A stretch of 64,000 nt of DNA. Origin: Cheiracanthium punctorium. Lineage: Eukaryota > Arthropoda > Arachnida > Araneae > Cheiracanthiidae. Made by a program: the position numbers and the translations under genes. The stretch is from assembly GCA_038373885.1 (NCBI GenBank), contig JAWZYV010013278.1, positions 160,449 through 224,448 on the forward strand. The letters run 5' to 3'. How positions within the stretch are numbered: the first letter of the stretch is position 1; every line of letters begins with the position of its first letter. The notes below the pieces were generated by a model. It was not told the origin of the DNA and ran no database searches. It saw only the letters and a list, made by a program, of their open reading frames with translations. Of this stretch, positions 50,001-58,007 are shown in pieces.

Positions 50001-52844
50001 AAAAGCAGCTTTTCGTAGCATAAATTACAAACTATCTTTTCCCAAATGGTGAAAATACAAGATTATGTAGTTTTCCCGCCTAATGATTTAAAGATGCTGT
50101 ATAATGAACAGGAGATAATATTGTTTATAATTTAGAATGCTCAAATTAAGGTATTAGCTTAAATTATTACATACATACATATATTCTTACTAAATATTCT
50201 CATTTATTTATTGGATTATTTTTTTTGATTTCAGGATTATAGGGTCAAAAATATAGTTCATCATTTCTTGTTTAAACATAAATGTGCATGTAAAAATCAT
50301 AACCCTTTGCAATTGAAACATTCCTATCAACATATACTGTAAAGTTTTTCATACATAAAGTTTTGACAAAATAATTACTTACTAAAGGAAAAGGCCTTAA
50401 TTTTCCTGTGAAATGGTAATCTGGCCATGGGTTATAAGGCTTTATCACAGATTCTTCTGCAAAGTAAACATGTCAGTATTAATATAAACAGATAACTATA
50501 CATACACATAGAAATAGACGCTTAATGAAATCAAACCATTTATTTATCCTTACTGGCTTTCTTGTGAATTTGCTTGTGTTCATTCCAGTTTCCTTTAAAG
50601 CACTCCTAGAAAATATAATTCAATTAAACCAATGCAGGAGTTGGAAATTTTGACTGAAAATTAAAAAAAATATTTAGCTATATTTTTCATTTAAATAACA
50701 GTGATTTCCTATCAATTAATGCCTACTTCACCTTAATTAGGCAATTTTTACTTTCCGAACATGTACCATGTAAGGAAGGTATTGTAATCATGAAAAAATT
50801 TGACTTCGAGATTTTGGTGTATTAACACGTTTTGAGGTCTTCTGAATTCCTTTATGCTATTTTTACAAGATGCATGTATGTGTGTATGTGAGTTGAACAC
50901 GATAGCTCCTAAACGGTACATTCGATTGAGCTCAAATTGGGTATATATGTTATAAACCACTGTTGCAAGACCAGTATTGATTTGCTGCGTACAGGACTTA
51001 TAGTTTTTCTACAGGACTATGGCAAAGATTTTTTTTACATTATAGGCCTATGGCAGGAAATTCTTGAAAGTGCGCTAGCATTTAAATGATACATTCGATT
51101 GAAGCTCAAATTGGGTATACATGTTATAAGCTACCATCGTAAGACCGGTATTGATTTTGATGTGTATAGGACTTATAGTTTTTCTACAGGGCTACGAACA
51201 AACATTTCTTTTCACATTGTGGCCTATGGGGGGAAATTCTTGAAAGTGCGCTAGCATTTAAATGGGGCATTCCATTGAGCTTCAGTTTGGTATATATGTT
51301 TGAAATATTCATCGATTAAAATTGATTTAAATGCTTGGTAATGATCTTAATCGTAAGTGTTCAGAAAGTCGAGTGGAGTCACTCCAATTTTTTTTTTTTT
51401 AAATGGCAGTTGCCAAACAATAATGATTGTTGCCAACCATACTGCATGAGCAACAAAATAAACTATAATAACTTTAATAAACAAATTGAAAATAGCAAAT
51501 AAATTACTCTATAAAAAAAATCCAATCTTAAAAAAAGATAGGGGTGCTTAATTTTTTCCCTCATTTTCTGTATATGGTAAAAATTCATTCAAAAAAATAT
51601 TTTCGCAAATTGTTGGGTTTTTTTTTGCATTTTTTATTATTGCAGTTTTTGTAATTTATTAATGTATTATGTTTATTTATGTTATTTCTCAGAATATAAT
51701 TTTAGGCTGGATGTACTGTTAGATATTTGTAATATCCAGCTACTGCCGATTATCCGGCATATATATCCTGCCGATTATCCGGTGGATGCAGTATGTTTAC
51801 CGGATATCCGTTGCATCCCTAATTATAATGGAGATTAAATTTGAAATAAAATAAATATTCCTATTATTAAATGCTGGAGGATAATTGGTTATTCTTTCTG
51901 TGTACAAATTCGGGCATCCAACCTGCATGGTGGTATAGGTAATTTTTGTGTCCTAGACTATGGACACTGGATCCGAAAGCATTAAAGTTTGCTGTATTGA
52001 TTATGCAAGAAGAAAGTCCCTAGGGATTGATATGTTGAAGAAAATTCGCATTTACAGTGGGGTATAGACCAGTTAATAGAAAATTACCAGGGGTAGTACT
52101 GGTAAATAGCTAATCATTGCCATTTTAATAACACACGTGTTTATCTTTCAACTCAATCAGAATTGTACGATTCAAACTGCATAGTTTATACATCATTATA
52201 TGCTCATACATATATACAAACATTCAGTGAAATTTGCGCGGCAAGCTTACACATAGTTGAGTACAATCTTAAAAGTCACTCCAATTCATCCTCATACAAC
52301 TAGTTAATAAAAGAAATATGCATTATTAAATTTTTATGAAGTATAATACTAAACCTACGCTGCTAAAAAACGTCGACTCTTAATATATATATATACTACT
52401 GCACGTACTTACTGTAAAAAATGAAATATCAAAAGAAAGTATTGAGTGATTATGATTTTTGAAAGTTATATCAAAATATTGCACGAATGAGATAGTATTA
52501 GACGATATTTACGGTAAATAAACAAAGCCAATAATTGATATTCCGAGATGTTGTTATTATTATACACACCTATTTATTTCTCTTTACATAATATAAGGTA
52601 ACACAGGGAAAATCCTGCTTATAAGGAAGCAATTAACAGATCATCTTAACATTAATAATCAGTAATTACTATTGCAAGCACGTGATACTATAAAGAAAAA
52701 ATTTATTTTTAAAATGATATTTAATACCTGTGAACAAAAAAAGGAGCCATCAATTCCGTATTTAATACAGGTTGGGCACCTTAGTTTAGCCGATTTTTCA
52801 CAGCCTGGTGTTTCACATACTTTCTCAACAATTACGTCGGCCAT
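25918..52844 (-). CDS. METAP1: Methionine aminopeptidase 1, complete, 13 coding exons
   Basis: Cytosolic metalloprotease of family M24A that removes the initiator methionine from nascent proteins at the ribosome. I joined 13 exons by reading conserved protein blocks between GT and AG sites; the exons sum to 1131 bases, 376 residues plus TGA, and every phase closes. Residues 10-53 form the C6H2 zinc finger of the type-1 enzyme (C10, C15, C23, C26, C37, C41, H49, H53). The catalytic domain keeps the five metal ligands D208, D219, H282, E315 and E346 and substrate histidine H191. The linker after the zinc finger is about 12 residues shorter than in the vertebrate protein as I remember it. The ATG at 52844 is chosen because it opens directly into the conserved N-terminus; the GTG one codon upstream is not a likely start. 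Introns run from 97 bases to 3.8 kb and hold many transposons. UTR limits are not visible. Confidence 0.96.
26088..27619 (-). other. METAP1 intron 12
   Basis: AT-rich intron with no recognisable element or conserved block. Confidence 0.7.
27620..27685 (-). CDS. METAP1: METAP1 exon 12 (residues 299-320)
   Basis: Encodes [20 protein letters not shown] and then SE, with metal ligand E315 in the IEPMI motif. The acceptor is TTTAG|AAAACA and the donor GAAG|GTAATA, ending in phase 1. Confidence 0.93.
27900..28350. mobile_element. hAT-like MITE in METAP1 intron 11
   Basis: The ends are CATAGCTGCCAA and TTAGCAGCTATG; flanks TGTATATA and GTATATAA match with a one-base offset. AAGGAACACAG and CGGAACA motifs recur near the two ends. 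It adjoins the CAA-family repeat at 28384. Confidence 0.7.
28384..28715 (+). repeat. Dispersed repeat with CAA tail family, copy 2 (METAP1 intron 11)
   Basis: Diverged copy: GGGAGCTGGTGCACATAAAA and TATACCTCTGGGAGTTGCC align with copy 1. The CAA tail is not preserved. Confidence 0.6.
29093..29124. repeat. (TG)n then G-run in METAP1 intron 11
   Basis: TG repeats pass directly into a G-run of about 12. Confidence 0.8.
30140..30395 (-). repeat. tRNA-derived SINE relic in METAP1 intron 11
   Basis: On the minus strand, TGATGTAATGATTAGTGCAC resembles the A-box region of the other SINEs. CAGTCCCAAAGTTTAATCC resembles a decayed B box. The body runs to about 30140. Confidence 0.45.
30687..30724 (-). 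CDS. METAP1: METAP1 exon 11 (residues 286-298)
   Basis: A 38-base exon encoding [13 protein letters not shown]. The acceptor is CAACAG|ATTGTT and the donor TCAA|GTAAGC, ending in phase 1. Confidence 0.92.
31637..31742 (-). CDS. METAP1: METAP1 exon 10 (residues 251-285 and part of 286)
   Basis: Encodes [18 protein letters not shown] and then [11 protein letters not shown], which carries metal ligand H282. The acceptor is TTCTAG|TAAAAC and the donor CACAG|GTAAGT, ending in phase 2. Confidence 0.94.
32248..33649 (-). mobile_element. Decayed Tc1-type transposon, second family, in METAP1 intron 9
   Basis: A 1402-base element flanked by TA (32246-32247 and 33650-33651). Its terminal inverted repeats of about 30 bases include TCGACGCACCAAG at both ends. 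It holds a transposase frame with three stops. It is distinct from the 19002 and 39297 copies. Confidence 0.93.
32394..33407 (-). pseudogene. Tc1-type transposase with three internal stops
   Basis: One continuous frame of 338 codons from ATG at 33407 to TAA at 32394, interrupted by TGA, TAG and TGA. At least two of these look like CGA or CAG codons changed by C-to-T. The helix-turn-helix region ([15 protein letters not shown]), [16 protein letters not shown] and SPIEHVW are recognisable; only 32 residues separate the second D from the E. There are no frameshifts, so decay has been by substitution. Confidence 0.92.
34431..34869. mobile_element. Foldback element with long inverted arms, METAP1 intron 9
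   Basis: The left arm (34431 to about 34600) and right arm (about 34700-34869) are inverted copies with few differences. Both start with TATATAATAGCTTAC on their own strand and include GATAATCCATTGATAAAGTG. The central spacer is about 100 bases. There is no coding frame; the type is unknown and a target duplication is unclear in the AT-rich flanks. Confidence 0.88.
35347..35478 (-). CDS. METAP1: METAP1 exon 9 (residues 207-250)
   Basis: Encodes [18 protein letters not shown] with metal ligands D208 and D219, then a helix ending in AIEI. The acceptor is TTTTAG|TTGACA and the donor ATAG|GTATGA, ending in phase 1. Confidence 0.94.
35479..38958 (-). other. METAP1 intron 8
   Basis: 3.5 kb, very AT-rich. 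Holds a T-run at 37169-37190, the (AAAT)n at 37863 and, near 38320-38470, a fragment (AATCTGAAAATCCACC) related in inverse orientation to 300-420. No transposon ends found in 35479-38280. Confidence 0.65.
37863..37886. repeat. (AAAT)n microsatellite in METAP1 intron 8
   Basis: About six perfect AATA units. Confidence 0.85.
38959..39029 (-). CDS. METAP1: METAP1 exon 8 (residues 183-206)
   Basis: Encodes [12 protein letters not shown] with the substrate-binding histidine H191, then [11 protein letters not shown]. The acceptor is TTACAG|GTCTGT and the donor AATA|GTATGT, ending in phase 1. Confidence 0.93.
39297..40705 (-). mobile_element. Complete Tc1-type transposon, copy B, in METAP1 intron 7
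   Basis: A 1409-base element with imperfect 28-base terminal inverted repeats starting CACTGCTGGCCA, flanked by TA on both sides (39295-39296 and 40706-40707). It carries one intact transposase frame on the minus strand, the same orientation as METAP1. It is the same length as copy A at 19002-20410 and nearly identical to it. Confidence 0.95.
39433..40473 (-). CDS. Tc1-family transposase (DD34E), intact, 346 aa
   Basis: Cut-and-paste transposase that binds the element's inverted repeats and inserts at TA. Residues 1-50 hold a paired-like helix-turn-helix ([15 protein letters not shown]), followed by an arginine-rich linker and a second DNA-binding domain ([15 protein letters not shown]). The catalytic triad is complete: D in FTDESRF, D in FQQDNARPH and E in SPIENMW, with 34 residues between the last two, the Tc1 spacing. 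There are no internal stops or frameshifts and the length is normal for Tc1, so the protein may be functional. The frame starts at the MPRRKQR methionine, which lines up with the family start. Confidence 0.95.
   Translation of the reverse strand: MPRRKQRSSFDQVSEFDRGRIVAYRDCGLSFREIGRRIGRNQTTVMRICDRWVQEGTTDRRDRPHRPQCTTSRDDRQIVRMAVTDRSVTSRTISQQIQSVTHHPVSARTIRRRLQQNGLSARRPLLCLPLTRNHRRLRRQWCDERRMWTTEWNEILFTDESRFCMQHHDGRIRVWRHRGERMLNSCIMHRHTGPAPGIMVWGGIGYLSRTPLVRIAGTLTSQRYISEVLEPVVLSYLQGLPTAIFQQDNARPHVARIVQGFFVNHQIELLPWPARSPDLSPIENMWSMVAQRLTQSSSPAVTPDQLWQRVEAAWSAVPQEHIQSLFESMPRRVAAVISNNGGYSGY
41283..41815. mobile_element. hAT-like non-autonomous element in METAP1 intron 7
   Basis: The left end is CAAGGTTTCCTAAACT and the right end, inverted, CAGAGTTTCTTAAACTGTGG. 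The flanking 8-mers GTTTAAGC and GTTTAAAC agree at 7 of 8. The 533-base interior has no coding frame. The ends resemble common Charlie-type hAT termini. Confidence 0.8.
42867..42934 (-). CDS. METAP1: METAP1 exon 7 (residues 161-182 and part of 183)
   Basis: Encodes [20 protein letters not shown] followed by CCT. The acceptor is TTTCAG|GCTTGT and the donor AC|GTAAGC, ending in phase 2. It is too short to stand out as an open frame and was found by protein homology. Confidence 0.93.
43046..43069. repeat. 24-base near-palindrome in METAP1 intron 6
   Basis: GTCAAAACAGT and ACTGTTTTGAC flank TG. Isolated; no element could be drawn around it. Confidence 0.6.
43830..44010. repeat. 91-base tandem duplication in METAP1 intron 6
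   Basis: Two copies starting ACATGTGATGCATATTCTAC at 43830 and 43921 run through AGATTAAAGCTGTTGTGAAC with very few differences. Confidence 0.85.
44665..44975 (-). repeat. Dispersed repeat with CAA tail family, copy 3 (METAP1 intron 6)
   Basis: The minus strand reads TTGGCCAGTGCTTGGGAGGG and GGCTTCAATGTCCTCC, as in copy 1. It carries a 98-codon open frame in a different reading from copy 1, so it is not a gene. Confidence 0.65.
46281..46364 (-). CDS. METAP1: METAP1 exon 6 (residues 133-160)
   Basis: Encodes [16 protein letters not shown] followed by [12 protein letters not shown], the first helix of the pita-bread fold. The acceptor is TTTTAG|TTGGCC and the donor GAA|GTAAAT, ending in phase 0. 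Translation reads on into the intron for some codons before a stop, so the donor is set by homology and phase. Confidence 0.93.
46845..46985 (-). repeat. tRNA-derived SINE in METAP1 intron 5
   Basis: On the minus strand, A-box-like TGGTGGTAAGTGCACC is followed by B-box GGTTCGACCC at 46931-46940. The body continues to about 46845 with no tRNA 3' end, so this is a SINE. Confidence 0.6.
47307..47398 (-). CDS. METAP1: METAP1 exon 5 (residues 102-132)
   Basis: Encodes the block containing [17 protein letters not shown] that leads into the catalytic domain. The acceptor is TTTTTAG|GAGTG and the donor AAG|GTAATG, ending in phase 0. Confidence 0.94.
48178..48383 (-). repeat. Tandem copy of the 3' half of METAP1 exon 4 with its donor
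   Basis: This block repeats 48384-48560 at an offset of 177 bases. It contains all of the last 33 bases of exon 4 (48351-48383, encoding [10 protein letters not shown]), identical by eye, the same donor GTATGC, and the following intron with scattered differences. The first 28 bases of exon 4 and its acceptor are not copied. It lies downstream of exon 4 in intron 4. Confidence 0.9.
48528..48588 (-). CDS. METAP1: METAP1 exon 4 (residues 82-101)
   Basis: Encodes [20 protein letters not shown], matching the RPDYADHP block of type-1 enzymes. The acceptor is TAG|TCTCCC and the donor CAAG|GTATGC, ending in phase 1. Its last 33 bases and the donor are repeated 177 bases further into intron 4 (see 48178-48383). 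Confidence 0.94.
48838..48915. repeat. Near-perfect hairpin in METAP1 intron 3
   Basis: A perfect 21-base stem at 48857-48877 and 48882-48902 (TTTTTAAGACAAATGTGAAAC) has a 4-base TAAT loop. Weaker pairing extends it outward through TGCATAAAATA and its partner. A 16-base motif GCATAGACTTTCGATG is repeated directly just downstream. Confidence 0.8.
49257..49787 (-). mobile_element. Tigger/pogo-like remnant in METAP1 intron 3
   Basis: A Tigger-like terminal repeat begins CAGTGAAAAACATTTAACAC at 49257 after TA, with the inner block ACGAAACCGAAGGGACC. The only coding trace is the transposase tail at 49557-49769. The other end is missing; the sequence stops at the piggyBac-like fragment. Confidence 0.72.
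49557..49769 (-). pseudogene. Tigger-type transposase C-terminal fragment
   Basis: Reads [17 protein letters not shown], then [20 protein letters not shown] and a short tail. The aspartate/serine-rich stretch after EILDIV resembles the segment following the DDE domain in Tigger-like transposases. No catalytic motif remains. The call rests on composition and on the adjacent Tigger-like end. Confidence 0.6.
49788..49922 (+). repeat. Fragment of the piggyBac-like family in METAP1 intron 3
   Basis: From AAAAAAGGGTCTCTAGATC to GCGCCTCAAAGGG followed by TTAA at 49923-49926. It directly abuts a Tigger remnant on its left. Confidence 0.75.
50383..50456 (-). CDS. METAP1: METAP1 exon 3 (residues 57-81)
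   Basis: Encodes the linker and the conserved block [10 protein letters not shown]. The acceptor is GCAG|AAGAAT and the donor TTA|GTAAGT, ending in phase 0. The linker is shorter than in vertebrate METAP1, and I found no extra exon in the 97-base or 1.8-kb flanking introns to fill it. Confidence 0.92.
50554..50605 (-). CDS. METAP1: METAP1 exon 2 (residues 40-56)
   Basis: Encodes [17 protein letters not shown], which completes the C6H2 finger. The acceptor is TAG|GAGTGC, the donor A|GTAAGG, and the exon ends in phase 1. The following intron is only 97 bases. Confidence 0.93.
50750..51391 (+). repeat. Dispersed repeat with ACTTTCCGAACA ends, copy 2 (METAP1 intron 1)
   Basis: Starts ACTTTCCGAACATGTACC and ends GTGTTCAGAAAGT followed by GAGTCACTCC and a T-run. 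Inside, a segment with ATTCGATTGAGCTCAAATTG and TTTTTCTACAGG is repeated about three times, making it longer than copy 1. Confidence 0.7.
52728..52844 (-). CDS. METAP1: METAP1 exon 1 (residues 1-39)
   Basis: Encodes the start and the first five cysteines of the zinc finger, ending in FFCSQ. The donor is CAG|GTATTA and the exon ends in phase 0. Intron 1 (50606-52727) contains a dispersed repeat at 50750-51391 and a MITE end near 51740-51830. Confidence 0.93.
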
Positions 52845-52952
52845 CACAATTTAATTTAAGAAAGAGGAATGAATAAAATTAAAAGGAACCAAAATAAAGG
52901 AACGTGCGCAATGCGAAGAATTACCGGTATCGTATTTCTCACTAGAGAGCCG

Positions 52953-52960
52953 ATTATATA
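52953..52960 (-). promoter_or_regulatory. TATA-like box upstream of METAP1
   Basis: The minus strand reads TATATAAT about 109 bases before the METAP1 ATG, a plausible distance for a short 5' UTR. No clear initiator motif follows. In DNA this AT-rich the match may be chance. Confidence 0.25.
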
Positions 52961-53110
52961 CGGACGTTACTATTGCCATCTAGTGTGGAGAAGGAGAACT
53001 TGCATTTACAACAACTTGTGATGTCGCTTGCTACCATTTTCCCGGGGAAAGTCCCCAATTTCAGGACGTCTTTCAAACTGTCCCCAAAATGTAAAACAGG
53101 AACTGGGGAC

Positions 53111-53357
53111 AATTTTTAATTATTGCATTGTTTTTTAATTAAATTACAGTTAATTATTTCATTAATTAGAAATGCCCCAGTTTTGTTTCAAAATCGGGGA
53201 CATGTCCCCGATTCTATGTTCAAAAAAAAAAAACTGGTCACCTTAACGTAGAATTGAGGACAAATCCCCAATTCTGAAACAAAATTGGGGACATTTTATA
53301 ATTGATGAAATAATTAACACTAATCTAATTAAAAAACAATGTAATCATTAAAAATTT
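53111..53357. repeat. Inverted repeat of about 110-base arms near METAP1 promoter
   Basis: The left arm 53111-53218 and right arm 53247-53357 are inverted copies, both with CATTGTTTTTTAATTA, GTTAATTATTTCAT and TTTTGTTTCA. The spacer holds an A-run and TGGTCACCTTAA, a hAT-like terminus also seen near 5372. It lies 270-510 bases upstream of the METAP1 ATG. Confidence 0.82.
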
Positions 53358-55413
53358 CCTCACTTGCATCTTTACTTTTCGAGGACAAATCACAAAAAAG
53401 TGGGAGATCTTGGATGCAACTCCGTAGAAAGAGGTGCCAACATCCGAAATGGAGTTCCGCGCATGTGCATAAACATATCTGCCCAGCAACTATAACGCAA
53501 AACTGCAATGCAATTTAAAGCGTTCATTTTGTGCGTTCATTTAAAGCGTTTATTTAAAGTGTTCAAGAGGGATTTTTTTTTGTTGTTGTTTGTTTGTTTT
53601 TGTTTTTTGAAAAGGGAGTGGAAATCAAAACTAATTTCAAAGCGTTCGGTAGACGTACAGAAGCCATCCAGTTGTAAAATTAAAAATAAAAAACGAGATG
53701 GCTAAAGGAACTTAAAATAGCAATTTCATTTAAAATGGAATGTTTCTAATAATAAACAAGCTATTATAAACAAAAATCTATGTACGCTACTGTTCTAAAT
53801 CCATGTAAAATAATTCCTCTTCTTATACGTTTGCATAATTTTTCTGATTCCGGATTGCTGGGATTGAGATTAATTCCTTTTATGTGAAATTTAAGTATAA
53901 TAAAAATGTAAATAAATTCAAAAAAGTATATAATTTGTGTTATATAAAATGCAATAAAAACGTTAGGTAATAACTAAAACTTTTAAGTTGATTTTGATTG
54001 TTCAGAAACATAGAGAATAATATTTCAGAAGGTTTTCTTCCAATAATATTTCCTTTTTTCAATTCCTATTAGGTCACTCTCTCCCTATGCATATCTTGTA
54101 CAAATTTTGAATCGTTAATAAAATACTTTTTTTGATTCATCCACTCAAGTTCAAATACATTTTTTATGTTAAAACTGCTTAAATTTTAATGTTTGTCTGC
54201 CATCCAAGAATACATTAAATGAAGATACTTCCATCCTATGTGTGCCTTTTGTTTTGGAATGTTTTCGTAGAACATATGAATTCTGTGTGTGCATAACGTT
54301 TTTTAAAGATTTTATTTTATTGGGTTGGCAACAAGTAATTTCGTTTTTAAGTATGTCAGTATTTCACCTGAGCAAAACTACTGAAGCTAATGATACTTAA
54401 TTAGGCACATACGTGAGTTCATTAAAGCTGTTCTTCGAAAAAAAAATAACTCTGCTTTTAGTCTTGGTACACAAATTGAAATAAACTAATAGCACCATGG
54501 TCTCCAAAAAATTCCACATGGTTCTTCATAAGCTGTTTTACACACTACGATAAGCGAAAACGCTGTGGTGTTTTTTGAAATTTTCAGAAAAAATTCTTAA
54601 ACATGGATTTGAGCTGCAAGATTTTTCGAAGAGTGACACGCTTTGCGAAAATTTCCGATTTTTAAGAATTTTTTCTAAAAGTATGGATACTGATACATAT
54701 TGGCCTGTTTTCGCAGTATGTAATACAGCTTGTAAAGAGACAGTTTCAAAATTTTGAAGTGCCTGGCATAATTAGTTTATTTGTAATTATGTACCAAAAT
54801 CACATGATTTTTTCGAATAACACCGTTAAGATAGATGCTAATTTAGAGAGCTTTTTCCAAAATTCGTAAACTTAGGAGGTGTAGGTTGCCAAAAAGGTCT
54901 TTTCACATATCCCACATGATCTCTAAGAAAAATAGAGATATCCGTGAAATTCTTGCTGTAAAATTCAACAGTCACGAATACCTAAAAATAAATTCAGGAA
55001 ATTTTGAATACTGTCCTCCAAGGAGGATAGACGTAAAAAAAGAGGAGGGGGGAGGCATCTTCCATGGACGAAAAAAAGTGTTACCAGTTAAACTCTTGAT
55101 TTAAAATGGAGCAAGTATGAAACCAATGTTTAGGCACGGCTTGCCTGAAATTAAAAACTTGTTGAAAATATATTTGTTTGAATTTTATGTAAAAAAACGT
55201 AATTACTTCCTTGCCAACCCAATAGTTATGTATGTTATCTTACAATTAAGTTTTCTTTTAATGATTAATAATTTCAATCCTGTGGGCAATTTTGTACGAA
55301 ATAGAAGTGTCTCGTGAGTTTTTCTTGTCATATAATTCTCGGGAGTAATTATTATTAGGGCTTTAAAATTTGCATTTTTCTATATTAATTGCATTATTTA
55401 GTCATATAAATAT
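53358..55413. other. DNA between the promoter inverted repeat and the LTR
   Basis: ATTGGGTTGGCAACAAGTAA near 54319 resembles a mariner-type end; ACTGAAGCTAATGATAC (about 54378) and AATTCTTGCTGTAAAATTCA (about 54950) match the repeat at 9935-10090. No coding frame is convincing. Confidence 0.5.
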
Positions 55414-56964
55414 TGCTACGTATTTTTGGAGCAACCCGCTGTTCTGGGGCTTAAAATAGTTCAAAATTCGTATTCTACGCTTCAAATAGTTAAATTTTGC
55501 TTTTTGTTGCTTCAAAATCGGTCAACTAGAACCGGATATAGGAAGGTTTTGGTTTCCCCATTGTTTTCCTATGGCGGTTCTAGAAATCTCGATAAATATT
55601 GGTCGTAGGTCTTCGGTAACTTCACTTTTGGGGACTTATTTTTGGCGCAATATTTCGCCAAAAATCGCCAAGCTTGGGGTCATTTTGGTAATTTGGCACG
55701 ATTTTTCCAATGGAGGCTGTAAAGTTGGTTTAACTGCATTAAAATCACATAATAGGCTAATGATTCAGCTATATTTCTATGACGTAATCAAAACGCGATT
55801 ATTCGGGGGCTCGTTAGAGAGGTCCCGAGTTTTCTGGAATGCAAGTCGGAAAGTATAAAGGAATCGGGCTGCCCCCGATCGAGTCAGTGTGAGTTGAGCT
55901 CCAGTAGTGTATCGAGCTCTCTGAGTGAGCACGCTTGCTTTGCTCTGTGAATTGATAGTGCTATAGAAGCAGTGTTTTGGCTTGCTTTTCGAAGCTGATT
56001 TTTAAGTGCTGTGTGTAAATTCTTCATTGCTGTGTCTTAAGCAGGGGTGGCGCCAGTGGGGGGGGATCGGGGGGCCATGCATCCCCCGTCGGGGATCACT
56101 GCCCCCCCTGTTGGGGAGTGTCGTCAGGAATTTTTTAGAGAATTTGTTGGTTTAGAAAAACGAAGTGCAAACCTTTTTGATACGGCATTCAAGTTTTGCA
56201 ACCAGATAAAAAATTCCATTCAAAGTGTCTGACCCGAGCGTAGAGGTTCCGTTCACTTCAATTCTCATTCTGCTTGGAATTATACGATATTCATATACTG
56301 AATATTGATTATCGGCATCTCGGAGTATGTTTCTCGGGATTCGAAGGAACCAGTGAATAAGATCCACATTTCTCAACACATTGAACAAGATCCACACGGT
56401 AAGCAGGATTGCCCGATCTGCTGACAATTGCCTTCGTAACGACCTTTTTAGCTACGACTTTGGTGAAAATCACTGGGCTTTCCTGTTAACCAAGAACAGA
56501 TAATTAATGACCATCTCATCATAATAATTTTTAATATACGAAACCAAAGTAGGAAATTTATCTCTTACTCGAATACTTTTTTGAGAGACTGTGCAAGTAC
56601 TGAAACGTAAAATTTGGGGGTTTTATCGTTTGGCCACCCCTGTCGGGGAAAGTCTGGCGCCATCACTGGTCTTAAGGGATTGAGTATATCTCTTGCATAA
56701 TTCCACTGAATTTTTGCCTGTGAACGTGTTATATTTTGTGTGAGAAATACAGCATTTGTGAGAGCTTCTGATCTAAGCGGACTGTTTAAAGCACATTACT
56801 GTTTGATTGTGCTTGTGAATCTTGTACAGCTGATTGTTCAGCGAAGTTCTCGAAGCAATAAAGTTCGTTTTCCATCTTGACAAGTGGACTCTTTACTAGA
56901 ACTTTCTACATCAATTGGACTTTAGAACGACGAATCCAGAAATTAGCAATGTTATTCTGCAACA
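55414..56964 (+). mobile_element. Probable solo LTR of a Ty3/gypsy-type retroelement
   Basis: The sequence begins TGCTACG and ends GCAACA, flanked by ATAT on both sides (55410-55413 and 56965-56968). It holds a TATA box (TATAAAG at 55854) and a polyadenylation signal (AATAAAG at 56857), in the order expected of an LTR. Without the hAT insertion it is about 916 bases. No gag, pol, primer-binding site or second LTR was found nearby. The boundaries rest on a 4-base duplication, so class and ends are tentative. Confidence 0.6.
56042..56668. mobile_element. hAT-like non-autonomous element in a solo LTR
   Basis: The ends are CAGGGGTGGCGCCAG and, inverted, CAGTGATGGCGCCAG, with perfect 8-base target duplication GTCTTAAG at 56034-56041 and 56669-56676. 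It is 627 bases long and has no transposase. It interrupts the LTR at 55414-56964. Confidence 0.9.
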
Positions 56965-57019
56965 ATATATATCATGTGCAAAGTTTGAGGAGTCTTTTTT
57001 TTTTTTTTTTTTTTTTTAA

Positions 57020-57175
57020 ATTTCCGAACATGTATCATGTAAGGAAAGTATTGGAATCATCAAAAAATTCGACTTCGAGATTTTGGTGTATTTACAGGTT
57101 TTGAGGTCTTCTGAATTCATTTATGCTATTTTTACGAGATGTGTGTATGTGAGCGAACACGATAGCTCCTACCAG
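57020..57175 (+). repeat. Dispersed repeat with ACTTTCCGAACA ends, copy 3, truncated
   Basis: Only the left part (TTTCCGAACATGTATCATG to ACACGATAGCTCC) is present, following a T-run. The right end is lost. Confidence 0.65.
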
Positions 57176-57846
57176 GGGCTTTGTTCCATGTTGGGGAGGG
57201 GGGGGGGCATCAGTAAAACACTATGTTAAAATTTTCTTTTCTATAAAGCTTCCTGAGATAAGTGCTATAGTATGTAAGTTCTAGGACATGGCAAATAATC
57301 TATATGTGTAATAAAACTGTAGTGTTTGTTTATACTTTTTTGCGGGGGAAGAGTTCGACGTATTTGCTTGACGCTAAAGGATACATGCAATTATTACCAA
57401 TTTTGTTCCTCTGTTTTACAATTTGTTGGCCAGTAATTTCAAAAAATTTGATTACAACAACCTATTTATGCCTAGTGTCCCCCTTTTTGGGACGGCATTT
57501 CAGTCGAAAACATTATTTATTGTTCCTAACCTTTATTCACGAGTATATTGAATCTCAACTCCACAAAATATTTTAACATGACCAAGTAGGATGTTGACAT
57601 TTCAATTTTTATGCATAATGATTTTAAAAGAAATCATCCCTTGCTCAAGAAATTGACATCAGAAATTTATCTATTATTGATGGTATTAGCAAAAATCGAG
57701 GAAAGTCGCAAAAATATCTGGGCACAAATGGGTTAAATTTATGTTATTATATAAGTAATTACGACGGAAAAATAAAATGATGAATGTACAGGATTTCTAT
57801 AGATTGACCAGAAAAATAACAATAGAACAAACGAATCACTTCAGTC

Positions 57847-58007
57847 CAGTGGCGTAGCCAGAAATTTTACGTGGGGAGGGGGGGGTTACGACTACTGCAA
57901 TTTAGATATATGTATACGTGTGTGTGATAATGGGGTGAAGAATATACATTTTGTATTGCAAAAAATTCCTCATGGGGGGGTTGTGACCCCCCTTGGCTAT
58001 GCCACTG
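57847..58007. mobile_element. hAT-like MITE, 161 bases
   Basis: The ends are CAGTGGCGTAGCCA and TGGCTATGCCACTG, with perfect 8-base target duplication CTTCAGTC at 57839-57846 and 58008-58015. G and C runs lie next to the inverted repeats. Confidence 0.93.
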
